DNA from: Bacteroidaceae bacterium
GTDB lineage: Bacteria; Bacteroidota; Bacteroidia; Bacteroidales; Bacteroidaceae
Reading direction: 5' to 3'
NCBI GenBank assembly: GCA_017520935.1
Contig: JAFXEF010000046.1
Span: 1 to 40,827, forward strand
DNA length: 40,827 nt
Below the pieces are notes generated by a model. The model was not told where the DNA came from and searched no databases. It was given only the letters and a program-made list of their open reading frames with translations. Within the stretch, counting starts at the first letter, position 1; each line of letters begins with the position of its first letter. Of this stretch, positions 15,492 to 22,214 are shown piece by piece. The position numbers and the translations under genes are program-made.

Positions 15492-18395
15492 TTATTTTAT
15501 AGCCTTCACGCCCTGATGGGTGGGCACTACAGGTTTGATGCGTCCGTCGGGCAGGAACTCCATCTTGTCAATACAGGTTTCGCGGTGCCATCCTGGCCCC
15601 TTGTGCCCTTCGATGTAGTTCTTGTTGATGCGGTGGTATACGATGTACCACTCGTCCTTACCGGGAATTTGCAGTACGCTGTTGTGGGCAGGCCCGTAAA
15701 TCTCCTCTTCAGGGCGCTGGATGAGGATGACCGGTTCGTTAGCCACCTCGATGGGGCCGAGGGGCGAGGTGGAGGTGCCGTAAGCTACGTGGTAGTTGGG
15801 TGAACCGGTGTCATCGACACTCCATAGGAAATAGTATAGTCCGTTACGCTTGAATACGTAGGGTGCCTCGCGGAAGGCGTAGTCTTGCAGGGTGCCGCCC
15901 TTCGGGGTCATCAGTGTCACACTGCCCTCTTTGATACTTGTCATGTCGTTGTTGAGTTCGGCACCGGCCATATAGCCGTTGCCCCAGTAGAGATAGCTGA
16001 TGCCGGTGTCGGGGTCGGTGAATACGTCCACGTCAATCTGTTGGCCGTGGTGCTGGCCTTCGGGACGGAAGTCCACGAGAGGTTTGCCCAGTGCATCGGT
16101 GTAGGGGCCTTCGGGGTTGTCGGCCACGGCTACGCCGATGGCCTTACCCTTCTCGCGGCCTGCATCGCCGCTGAAGTAGAAGTAGTACTTGTATTCGTAG
16201 TTGACTTTCTTTTCTATGCAGGCAGGAGCCCAAGCGTTGCCACCTGCCCAGGATGTTTGCTTGCGTACGTCAAAGTTGATGCCCTCGTACAGCCAGTCCA
16301 CGAGGTTGTCTGACGAGAAGCAGGTGTAGTACCAGCCACCCCAGCCGGGCTGTCCGTCGGTGGTGGTGTAAATGTAGTAGCGCCCAGTTTTGTTAGAGTA
16401 CATAACCTCGGGGTCGGCATGGAATCCGGGTAGGATGGGATTGCCGCTATACTCCTTGTTCTCTACGATGACGCAACCGCCGTTGTGGGGTACGTTGATC
16501 TTTGCTTTCTTGTCCTTTTTAAACTTGATGTCCTTAACGGCGAAAGCGAGATCCTTTTCATCGTAGTAATACTTGGCCGATGAACCATTGAAGAAGCTGA
16601 GGTCAACCTCGACCTTGAGGGGCTCGCCCGTATTGTTGATGGCTGCTACGTACCATTGCCCCCCATGACGGCGTGCCAGGATGATGTACTTGCCGGGGTA
16701 GCCGTCGATGAAGCGGGTGTCGTCCCATGTGGTGGGTACAGCGCGCATGAAGTCCATAGCCTCAGCTGGAGCATCTTCCAGGTTGTTGGGGCAGAGGCCG
16801 AACATCTGTACGGGATTCTGGAAGAGAATGGCTGTGGCGAGCTGGAAGTTGTCGCTGGTGCGGCGTGTGGTGCCACCGTCGTTGCCGCGGTTGAGGCGCT
16901 TGTTGAGGATGGTGCCGCCAAACTCCATGCAGCCCACTGCGTTGCGGATGAAGGGGTGGAGCGATGCGTTGTAGGCCTCGTTGTCGTCCCAGTATTGGTT
17001 GAACTTGAGGTTCTCTGATGCCAATACGGCCTCGCTACCGATATAGTTGGGGTACATGCGCTCCCAGCCGCGGGGGAGGGTGCAGCCATGGAAGTCACAC
17101 ATGATGCCATAGTCGTTGGCATCAGAGAGAACCTGCTCGTAGAGGCGCATGGTCTCCTGCTTGTCGCCAGCCCAGAAGTCCACCTTGATACCCTTCACGC
17201 CCATCTTCTGCATCCATTTCATCTCCTTCTTGCGGGCGATGGGGTTCGACATGCGGTCGTGTGGCCCTTGTGGCGCATCGTTCCAGGCACCGTTGGAATT
17301 GTACCATAGGAATACCTCTACGCCCTTATTTTTGGCATAGTTGATTAGCTCCTCTACCTTCTTGTAGCCAATCTGCTTGTCCCACAAGCCATCGATGAGG
17401 GTATATTCCCAGCCCATAGCTGCCGAGAGATCTATAAACTTTTTCACGTCGTCGTAGTTGCACGAAGCGTCGTCCCATATCATCCAGTGCCATGAACAGC
17501 GGCCAAACTTGTAGTCAATAGAGGGCTCGTAGCGGGGTTTTACCACGTCGAAGGGTATGGTGGTCTCCACGATAGGCTTGAGGTTGTCGCCCACGGTGAT
17601 GGTGCGCCAGGGAGTGCCACCGGTTAGGGCAATCTGTGCACCTGTGCTGCCGAAACCATTGTTCTCGCCCTCCATGGGGTAGGCGATGGTGTAGAGGCCA
17701 TCCTTAGTGCCATCGCTGAGGTGTGCACCGCAGTAGTCGCCGCCTACACCTGTTTCAGAAACGAGTGCCCAGCAGTCACCGATATGGAAGAGCGCGGGGA
17801 AGGTGTAACCACGTCCATATTTTGAGGGGGTGCCCATGGGTTCGTCGGCCACATACTCTTCTTCGTAGCTCGGTTTTGTGCGTTTCCATCCCACCATGGG
17901 GTCAGATTGTGGGGTGAGGAAAGTGGTAGTGCCCTCGGGGAAGTCGAAACCTGTAGCCTCATTGTTAATCACCGCGCAGGTGGTCTCGCCAATGGGTCTT
18001 AAGGTGTACATGAAAGCGATGTTGTTGTCGCTCACGTAGAATGTGAGTCTCATCATGCGTCCGCCAGGGTATTCGTAAAGGGCCCACAAACCATTGGCCA
18101 CATAGTGCACATTGCTTACCTTGGCACGGTTAAGCGTGTAATGCTCATCTCTGATGCTTGTCCCGTGGTTCACGAGTTTGGCATCTTTTGTGTAGTCGCC
18201 CACATTGGTCATGAGACCGAGCGGTGACGACTCGATGATACTGTGCTCTTTGTAGGTGACAGCATACGTTAGTTTACCATCGTTGTCCGACAGGGTTACC
18301 TTGAGATTACCATCGGGACTACTCACATGTAGGTCTTCGGCCATCACAAGCATGGGGATGCCGAGTAGCAGAGATAATAGACGGATTCTTTTCAT
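15492..18395 (-). CDS. GH97-GH43 two-domain glycoside hydrolase
   Basis: This secreted 967-residue protein fuses two glycosidases. After a signal peptide (about 1-19), residues 20-290 form the GH97 beta-sandwich, 290-580 the TIM barrel and 580-645 a beta cap. GIKVDF at 402-407 places Asp 406 where retaining GH97 enzymes, such as alpha-galactosidases, have their nucleophile; Glu 455 in GSEAVLASE is the probable acid/base. From about 646 a GH43 five-blade propeller begins: Asp 661 (HADPE) as base, Asp 788 (QIDVDVF) as modulator and Glu 843 (REAPYVF) as acid. Both active sites look intact. A substrate bearing both alpha-galactosyl and arabinosyl or xylosyl units is inferred. No SusC/SusD pair lies nearby. 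Confidence 0.9.
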   Translation of the reverse strand: MKRIRLLSLLLGIPMLVMAEDLHVSSPDGNLKVTLSDNDGKLTYAVTYKEHSIIESSPLGLMTNVGDYTKDAKLVNHGTSIRDEHYTLNRAKVSNVHYVANGLWALYEYPGGRMMRLTFYVSDNNIAFMYTLRPIGETTCAVINNEATGFDFPEGTTTFLTPQSDPMVGWKRTKPSYEEEYVADEPMGTPSKYGRGYTFPALFHIGDCWALVSETGVGGDYCGAHLSDGTKDGLYTIAYPMEGENNGFGSTGAQIALTGGTPWRTITVGDNLKPIVETTIPFDVVKPRYEPSIDYKFGRCSWHWMIWDDASCNYDDVKKFIDLSAAMGWEYTLIDGLWDKQIGYKKVEELINYAKNKGVEVFLWYNSNGAWNDAPQGPHDRMSNPIARKKEMKWMQKMGVKGIKVDFWAGDKQETMRLYEQVLSDANDYGIMCDFHGCTLPRGWERMYPNYIGSEAVLASENLKFNQYWDDNEAYNASLHPFIRNAVGCMEFGGTILNKRLNRGNDGGTTRRTSDNFQLATAILFQNPVQMFGLCPNNLEDAPAEAMDFMRAVPTTWDDTRFIDGYPGKYIILARRHGGQWYVAAINNTGEPLKVEVDLSFFNGSSAKYYYDEKDLAFAVKDIKFKKDKKAKINVPHNGGCVIVENKEYSGNPILPGFHADPEVMYSNKTGRYYIYTTTDGQPGWGGWYYTCFSSDNLVDWLYEGINFDVRKQTSWAGGNAWAPACIEKKVNYEYKYYFYFSGDAGREKGKAIGVAVADNPEGPYTDALGKPLVDFRPEGQHHGQQIDVDVFTDPDTGISYLYWGNGYMAGAELNNDMTSIKEGSVTLMTPKGGTLQDYAFREAPYVFKRNGLYYFLWSVDDTGSPNYHVAYGTSTSPLGPIEVANEPVILIQRPEEEIYGPAHNSVLQIPGKDEWYIVYHRINKNYIEGHKGPGWHRETCIDKMEFLPDGRIKPVVPTHQGVKAIK

Positions 18396-18439
18396 AATAG
18401 TTATTTAAATATTGTATAATGTGGTTTCTTGTAGTCTTG

Positions 18440-18472
18440 CAAAGATATAATATTTTTCTGTAATAGAATCAA
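18440..18472 (-). promoter_or_regulatory. promoter of the GH97-GH43 gene
   Basis: CAAAGATA at 18440-18447 reads TATCTTTG on the minus strand. A TTG at 18470-18472 could be the -33 box with 22-nt spacing. The leader would be about 38 nt. Confidence 0.6.
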
Positions 18473-18550
18473 TAATCTGTGTTGATTTTATGTGAAGAGT
18501 CAATCGATAAGTGCAGTGTTCCTCTAAAATTTTTGCGGGAGCCATTCTAT

Positions 18551-18613
18551 ATTCCCACGGTGGCAATATTTATTCCCACGGTGACAATATTTATTCCCAA
18601 CGTGGGAATATTA
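18551..18613. repeat. three 21-bp dyad repeats (operator-like)
   Basis: Units begin at 18551, 18572 and 18593, each opening ATTCCCA and spaced exactly 21 bp. Units 1 and 2 read ATTCCCACGGTGRCAAT plus ATTT, and each is an imperfect palindrome. Unit 3 contains ATTCCCA-ACG-TGGGAAT, a perfect dyad. Two helical turns per unit would place bound dimers on one face of the DNA. Confidence 0.8.
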
Positions 18614-18750
18614 AGCATGTCGGGATAAAACTTTTTCTCGTTGCGGAAGTGTAACTTTGTGAGATGGGATATTCGTTGCGCTTGAACTGCTATAGGAGTT
18701 GGTAGAAAAAGAATAAAACAAGCTTTGATACAAAATTAATAGCTGAATTA

Positions 18751-18782
18751 TTTGGCTGTTACATAAAAAAGTTGTTACTTTG
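18751..18782 (+). promoter_or_regulatory. promoter of the rpmB-rpmG operon
   Basis: TTTG (18751-18754), a 20-nt spacer and TTACTTTG (18775-18782); the second base of the -7 box departs from consensus. It leaves a roughly 45-nt leader. Confidence 0.6.
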
Positions 18783-18832
18783 CACGCTGAAATTTGAATG
18801 CAGAGCAAAATAAACATCAAAATTAGATAGAA

Positions 18833-19093
18833 ATGTCGAAGATTTGTCAAATTACCGGTAAGAAAGCCATGATTGGCAACAACGTTTCACACTCTAAGCG
18901 TAGAACAAAGCGTACATTTGAGGTGAACTTGTTTAGAAAGAAATTCTTCTATGTAGAAGAGAATTGTTGGATTCAGTTGCGCTTGAGCGCCGCTGGTCTT
19001 CGTTTGATTAACAAGAAAGGTTTGGACGCTGCTTTGAAGCAAGCTTTTGCTGAGGGTCACTGCACTCCGAACGACATTAAAGTAATTGCGTAA
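18833..19093 (+). CDS. rpmB: 50S ribosomal protein L28
   Basis: L28 is a small basic protein of the large ribosomal subunit. The 86 residues begin [27 protein letters not shown] and have the normal bacterial length. It is the first gene of a tight operon with rpmG (18 nt gap) and a DUF4295 gene (29 nt gap), the usual order in Bacteroidetes. Its codons 17-22 contain AACGTTTCACACTCTAA (18881-18897), a 17-nt stretch found again before the phosphosugar mutase gene at 36174-36190. Confidence 0.98.
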   Translation: MSKICQITGKKAMIGNNVSHSKRRTKRTFEVNLFRKKFFYVEENCWIQLRLSAAGLRLINKKGLDAALKQAFAEGHCTPNDIKVIA

Positions 19094-19111
19094 AGGAGAG
19101 ACTAATTAATT

Positions 19112-19300
19112 ATGGCAAAGAAAGTAAAAGGTAACAGAGTTCAAGTTATCCTCGAGTGCACAGAGCACAAGGAGAGCGGTATGCCGGGTACATCTCGTTA
19201 TATCACCACAAAGAACAGAAAGAATACAACTGAGAGATTGGAGTTGAAGAAGTATAACCCCATCTTGAAGCGAGTAACAGTTCACAAGGAAATTAAGTAA
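19112..19300 (+). CDS. rpmG: 50S ribosomal protein L33
   Basis: L33 is a small protein of the large subunit near the E site. The 62 residues begin [19 protein letters not shown] and end in VTVHKEIK. Only one Cys is present, so this is the zinc-free (C-minus) form. It is co-transcribed with rpmB and the DUF4295 gene. Confidence 0.97.
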   Translation: MAKKVKGNRVQVILECTEHKESGMPGTSRYITTKNRKNTTERLELKKYNPILKRVTVHKEIK

Positions 19301-19329
19301 TAACCCTTATTATATAAATAGTATAGACT

Positions 19330-19482
19330 ATGGCAAAGAAAGCGGTTGCATCTCTTCAGACGGGTAAGTCAAGCTCTTACTCTAAAGTAATTAAGATGGT
19401 GAAGTCTCCGAAGACTGGCGCTTATATCTTCGATGAGCAGATGGTGCCTTCAGAGAAAGTACAAGAGTACCTCAAGAAGTAA
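19330..19482 (+). CDS. DUF4295 small protein, 50 aa
   Basis: This 50-residue basic protein begins MAKKAVASLQTGKSSSYSKV, continues through VKSPKTGAYIFDEQMV and ends EYLKK. It matches the DUF4295 family, found next to rpmB-rpmG in Bacteroidetes, and is presumed to be a ribosome-associated or lineage-specific ribosomal protein. It lies 29 nt after rpmG and just before a terminator. Its function is unproven. Confidence 0.92.
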   Translation: MAKKAVASLQTGKSSSYSKVIKMVKSPKTGAYIFDEQMVPSEKVQEYLKK

Positions 19483-19506
19483 TAAGACATTACAATACGT
19501 ATAGCG

Positions 19507-19538
19507 AAGCCCTGCAACCTCTGTTGTGGGGCTTTCTT
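19507..19538 (+). terminator. terminator of the rpmB operon
   Basis: AAGCCC and GGGCTT, with inner CAAC and GTTG pairs and a CTCT loop, are followed by TCTT. It begins 24 nt after the DUF4295 stop. Confidence 0.75.
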
Positions 19539-19555
19539 AATATTATAGGTTTGGT

Positions 19556-20134
19556 ATGGATATAGGATTTCTCAATCGGTTCGAAGAAAAGATACAGAAC
19601 GAACTGTTGCGCATATGTACATCGCACGGTATGCTCGAAGGAGTGTTGTTGGCTACAGATGATATTAATGGTCATTGGGACACGTTGGCTCCCGAATATG
19701 TAGCCGATGCTGTAGGGCAGATTGCCGACTATCCCACCGTGTCGGTTGCCTGGGCGGGTTATTTGGGCTTGGCAGTGGCGTGTGGTTGGGATAAGAACTG
19801 GCAGGAGTGTCTGAAGACTCCCTATAAGGCATATTATGGTAGCCAGGGGTTTGATGATATGGACGAGCATATCATAGAGCATATTCTCGGTCTATCGCTT
19901 GATAGCCGTGAATCAGAAAAGATAGAGAGTGTGATACGCAGCTGTGCGCAAGCTTCCGTCACGCTGATTCGTCGCGAACAGATAGAACCGCAGAGTCCGA
20001 TGGCTTTTCATGTGTTTGCGCGTGCCATCAAGGTAATGTATCGCATAGGTGCGGCCTTGGAACTCAAACGCCTTGGATATAAGTTCGAGGAGGTTGCGTT
20101 GCCGTCACATTATGGTCGCTTGCTTGAGTGTTGA
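19556..20134 (+). CDS. conserved hypothetical protein, 192 aa
   Basis: I do not recognise a named family with certainty. It is a soluble, mainly helical protein with no signal peptide. Conserved-looking motifs include DDINGHWDTLAPEYVADAVGQ (about 35-55), VSVAWAGYLGLAVACGWDKNW and YYGSQGFDDMDEHI. It starts 18 nt after the terminator of the ribosomal operon, so it either has a hidden promoter or depends on read-through. The ATG at 19556 is the only early start. It ends before a large bidirectional hairpin. Confidence 0.8.
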   Translation: MDIGFLNRFEEKIQNELLRICTSHGMLEGVLLATDDINGHWDTLAPEYVADAVGQIADYPTVSVAWAGYLGLAVACGWDKNWQECLKTPYKAYYGSQGFDDMDEHIIEHILGLSLDSRESEKIESVIRSCAQASVTLIRREQIEPQSPMAFHVFARAIKVMYRIGAALELKRLGYKFEEVALPSHYGRLLEC

Positions 20135-20152
20135 GGCTTGTTTAATATAAAG

Positions 20153-20194
20153 ATGGGGAAGATTGAGTGGTGTGTTTACTCTAGTCTTCCCCAT
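20153..20194. terminator. bidirectional terminator hairpin
   Basis: ATGGGGAAGA (20153-20162) pairs with TCTTCCCCAT (20185-20194), with inner TGAGT/ACTC pairing. It sits between two convergent genes and fits both. Confidence 0.8.
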
Positions 20195-20199
20195 TTGTC

Positions 20200-21201
20200 T
20201 TAGAATAGTCTTAAATTATCGAATCCTGGTTTTAGTTTGCCCTGTTCTATACTGTGGATAATCTCCACTACACGGTCGTTCATAGGAGTGGGGCATCCGA
20301 CTTTTCTTCCATAGCTTGATACTGCGCCATTGATGGCGTCTACCTCTGTCTGTTTGCCTTTCTCAAGGTCTTGGAGCATGCTGGCCTTCAATTTGGCGTG
20401 CTTGCGGATTGCGATGGGTATGATGAAATATGAGAAGGCTTTTTTTATTGGATTCGCATAGTTGAGCAGCTTGACGATGTCCTTACCCTGTACAGGTTCG
20501 ATGCGGATGCCTCCGGCTTGGCAGACGTCGATGCATTCCTTTATTAATGCTTGTACGATGCGTCGTGATGCGCGTGGCTTGGCTGCTTCGCCAAAGGTGC
20601 AACCCAACACAGCACTCATGCCTGAGAATGAGGCATTGATGAGCAACTTGCTCCAGCGGGTTCCTATGAAGTTCTCTTCCACATCTACGGTACCCATCAA
20701 TTCAAGCAACTCCTTTACTTTGTTGAAATGTTTGCTGCGGTGAGCCGAGATAGCCCCTAATGAGAATGATAGGGCATCGGGCTCGCTCGTCAGTTCGCAT
20801 ACACCGGGCGATTGCAATGTGGCACCCCAAGCCACCGTGCATCCCAGTACGTGTTCTTCGCCCAGGATTTCTGCAATTTGCATTTCGGGCAGTCCGTTTT
20901 GGAATGTTACCAGTACGCCATCGGGTGCAAGATAGCTCTTGAGCATTTCTACCACCTCGTGGTTGTTTTGCTGTTTGGTCATCAGAAATAGGATATCGTA
21001 CAGTCCACTCATCTCATCGGGGGTATAGGCTATGATGGGTTGTACGAATTGTACTGTACCCACTACCTGTGCCCCTTTTGTCTTCAGGGCTTCTATATGA
21101 GCCTTGTTGCGGTTGATGAGTTCAATGGCCACACCGGCCTTGCTGATATATGCTCCGAGGATTGTGCCCAATGAACCGGCACCATAAATTGCTATACGCA
21201 T
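20200..21201 (-). CDS. ketopantoate reductase-like protein (PanE/ApbA family)
   Basis: This NADPH-dependent reductase family makes pantoate from 2-dehydropantoate for coenzyme A synthesis. The 333-residue protein begins with the Rossmann motif IYGAGSLGTILG (GxGxxG at 7-12). It has the LMTKQQNNHEVV stretch with the conserved Lys and FQNGLPEM in the hinge. The C-terminal helical domain carries WSKLLINASFS, with the catalytic Lys, and the KGKQTEVDAINGAV motif. Length and motifs fit PanE, but the family includes paralogues with other substrates, so the symbol is withheld. A -7 box (TACCTTTG) lies on the minus strand at 21241-21248. Confidence 0.88.
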   Translation of the reverse strand: MRIAIYGAGSLGTILGAYISKAGVAIELINRNKAHIEALKTKGAQVVGTVQFVQPIIAYTPDEMSGLYDILFLMTKQQNNHEVVEMLKSYLAPDGVLVTFQNGLPEMQIAEILGEEHVLGCTVAWGATLQSPGVCELTSEPDALSFSLGAISAHRSKHFNKVKELLELMGTVDVEENFIGTRWSKLLINASFSGMSAVLGCTFGEAAKPRASRRIVQALIKECIDVCQAGGIRIEPVQGKDIVKLLNYANPIKKAFSYFIIPIAIRKHAKLKASMLQDLEKGKQTEVDAINGAVSSYGRKVGCPTPMNDRVVEIIHSIEQGKLKPGFDNLRLF

Positions 21202-21240
21202 AGATTGTTGGTTTTAATACGGGTTTGTACATGTTTTCTG

Positions 21241-21248
21241 CAAAGGTA
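21241..21248 (-). promoter_or_regulatory. -7 box for the PanE-like gene
   Basis: CAAAGGTA reads TACCTTTG on the minus strand, 40 nt before the start codon. No clear -33 box was found. Confidence 0.55.
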
Positions 21249-21377
21249 TAATAAAGTTTTTGAAAAACACAGGGGAAGATGCAAGAATAATATTATATGC
21301 TGTAGGCAACGGCAATGAAAGCAAACTTCCTCTCTCCTGACTTTATCGGTGTTTCCGTTGCAGAAATTAGGTTACGG

Positions 21378-21431
21378 CTCGGAAAAAAGTCAAAACAAGT
21401 TTTGTTTTTCTCTCGCCTTGCGCTAATTTTG
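21378..21431 (+). promoter_or_regulatory. promoter of the T9SS cargo-uvrA pair with inverted repeat
   Basis: TTTG (21401-21404), a 19-nt spacer and TAATTTTG (21424-21431). The spacer ends CTCGCCTTGCGC, nearly the same as at purM. The -33 box lies in an inverted repeat, CAAAAC (21391-21396) against GTTTTG (21399-21404), with a GGCTCGGAAAA left shoulder at 21377-21387. Confidence 0.75.
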
Positions 21432-21458
21432 TAAGTCAAAACGTTTGTAAGTGCTTTT

Positions 21459-22214
21459 ATGAAGAGGTGTATAATTGTTGTTTCGCTGTTGTTTCTATGG
21501 TTAGGCGTAAGGGGACAAGCTGTTCCCGATAGATATCCTATAGTAGATGAATGTTCGGCTACGTTTGTCAACCATGAGGGCGAGGTGGAGGAACTTGAGG
21601 TCGGCGGATCGTATGATGCTCCGTTGGAGGTGACTTTCTTGGCTAACCCTACCGATACAGCCGGTTACGATGTGCTGTATGAGTGGAATATCATTCAGAT
21701 TAAAAACAACAAGGAGACCCTGCTTGCCAAACGCAATGAGGAGGCTACGGTTTTTACTTTTATTGAAGGTGGCGCGGATGTAACCTATCGCATAGAGCTA
21801 TACATTACCTATACCTATCGTGAAAATAAGACAATTACGGGCGAGGGGGAGGGCACACTTCTTACTTTTTCGCTGCGCGGGTCGTCGGTGCATCTGTACA
21901 ATGCCTTCTCGCCCAATGGCGATGGCACCAATGATGTGTATCGCGTGAAGACGCAATCGCTGCTTTCGTTCCGTATGAAAATATTTAACCGTTGGGGGCA
22001 GGAAATTGTCTCGGGCGACCAAGGCAGTCTGCCCACGGTATACGAAGACAATTATACCTATTATATATGTTGGGACGGTACGTACCACGGAAGTAAGGTG
22101 GAGGATGGGGTCTACTTCATCCTTGTTGAAGCCGAGGGGTCTGATGGTATCAAGTATGTGCGTCGAGGCGATATCAATGTGCTCACTCGGTCAAGAAAGG
22201 AGGAACAGGAATGA
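21459..22214 (+). CDS. T9SS type B sorting domain protein (gliding-motility-associated C-terminal domain)
   Basis: This 251-residue exported protein is probably a type IX secretion substrate. A signal peptide covers about residues 1-19 (MKRCIIVVSLLFLWLGVRG). Residues 20-140 look like one immunoglobulin- or PKD-like beta sandwich. The C-terminal domain (142-243) shows the type B pattern: NAFSPNGDGTNDVYRV, FNRWGQEI and WDGTYHGSKVEDGVYF. A charged tail RSRKEEQE follows the domain, beyond the usual end point. The gene has its own promoter and its stop overlaps the uvrA start as ATGA, implying translational coupling. With so little besides the sorting domain, it may be a surface or adhesin-like component. 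T9SS machinery is not in the window. Confidence 0.85.
   Translation: MKRCIIVVSLLFLWLGVRGQAVPDRYPIVDECSATFVNHEGEVEELEVGGSYDAPLEVTFLANPTDTAGYDVLYEWNIIQIKNNKETLLAKRNEEATVFTFIEGGADVTYRIELYITYTYRENKTITGEGEGTLLTFSLRGSSVHLYNAFSPNGDGTNDVYRVKTQSLLSFRMKIFNRWGQEIVSGDQGSLPTVYEDNYTYYICWDGTYHGSKVEDGVYFILVEAEGSDGIKYVRRGDINVLTRSRKEEQE

Larger units (their letters stand above)
18396..18832. other. 437-base gene-free region between GH97-GH43 and rpmB
   Basis: It holds a minus-strand promoter for the glycosidase, three 21-bp dyad repeats and the rpmB promoter. Short open frames here have no family features and cross the repeats, so I treat the region as regulatory only. Confidence 0.7.

Noticed and set aside
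18551..18613. CRISPR-like reading of the 21-bp repeats
   Set aside because: There are no spacers between units and no cas genes; they are direct tandem dyads.
18611..18850. Minus-strand 79-residue frame before rpmB
   Set aside because: It covers the rpmB promoter and start, and its hydrophobic, low-complexity product fits translated AT-rich spacer.
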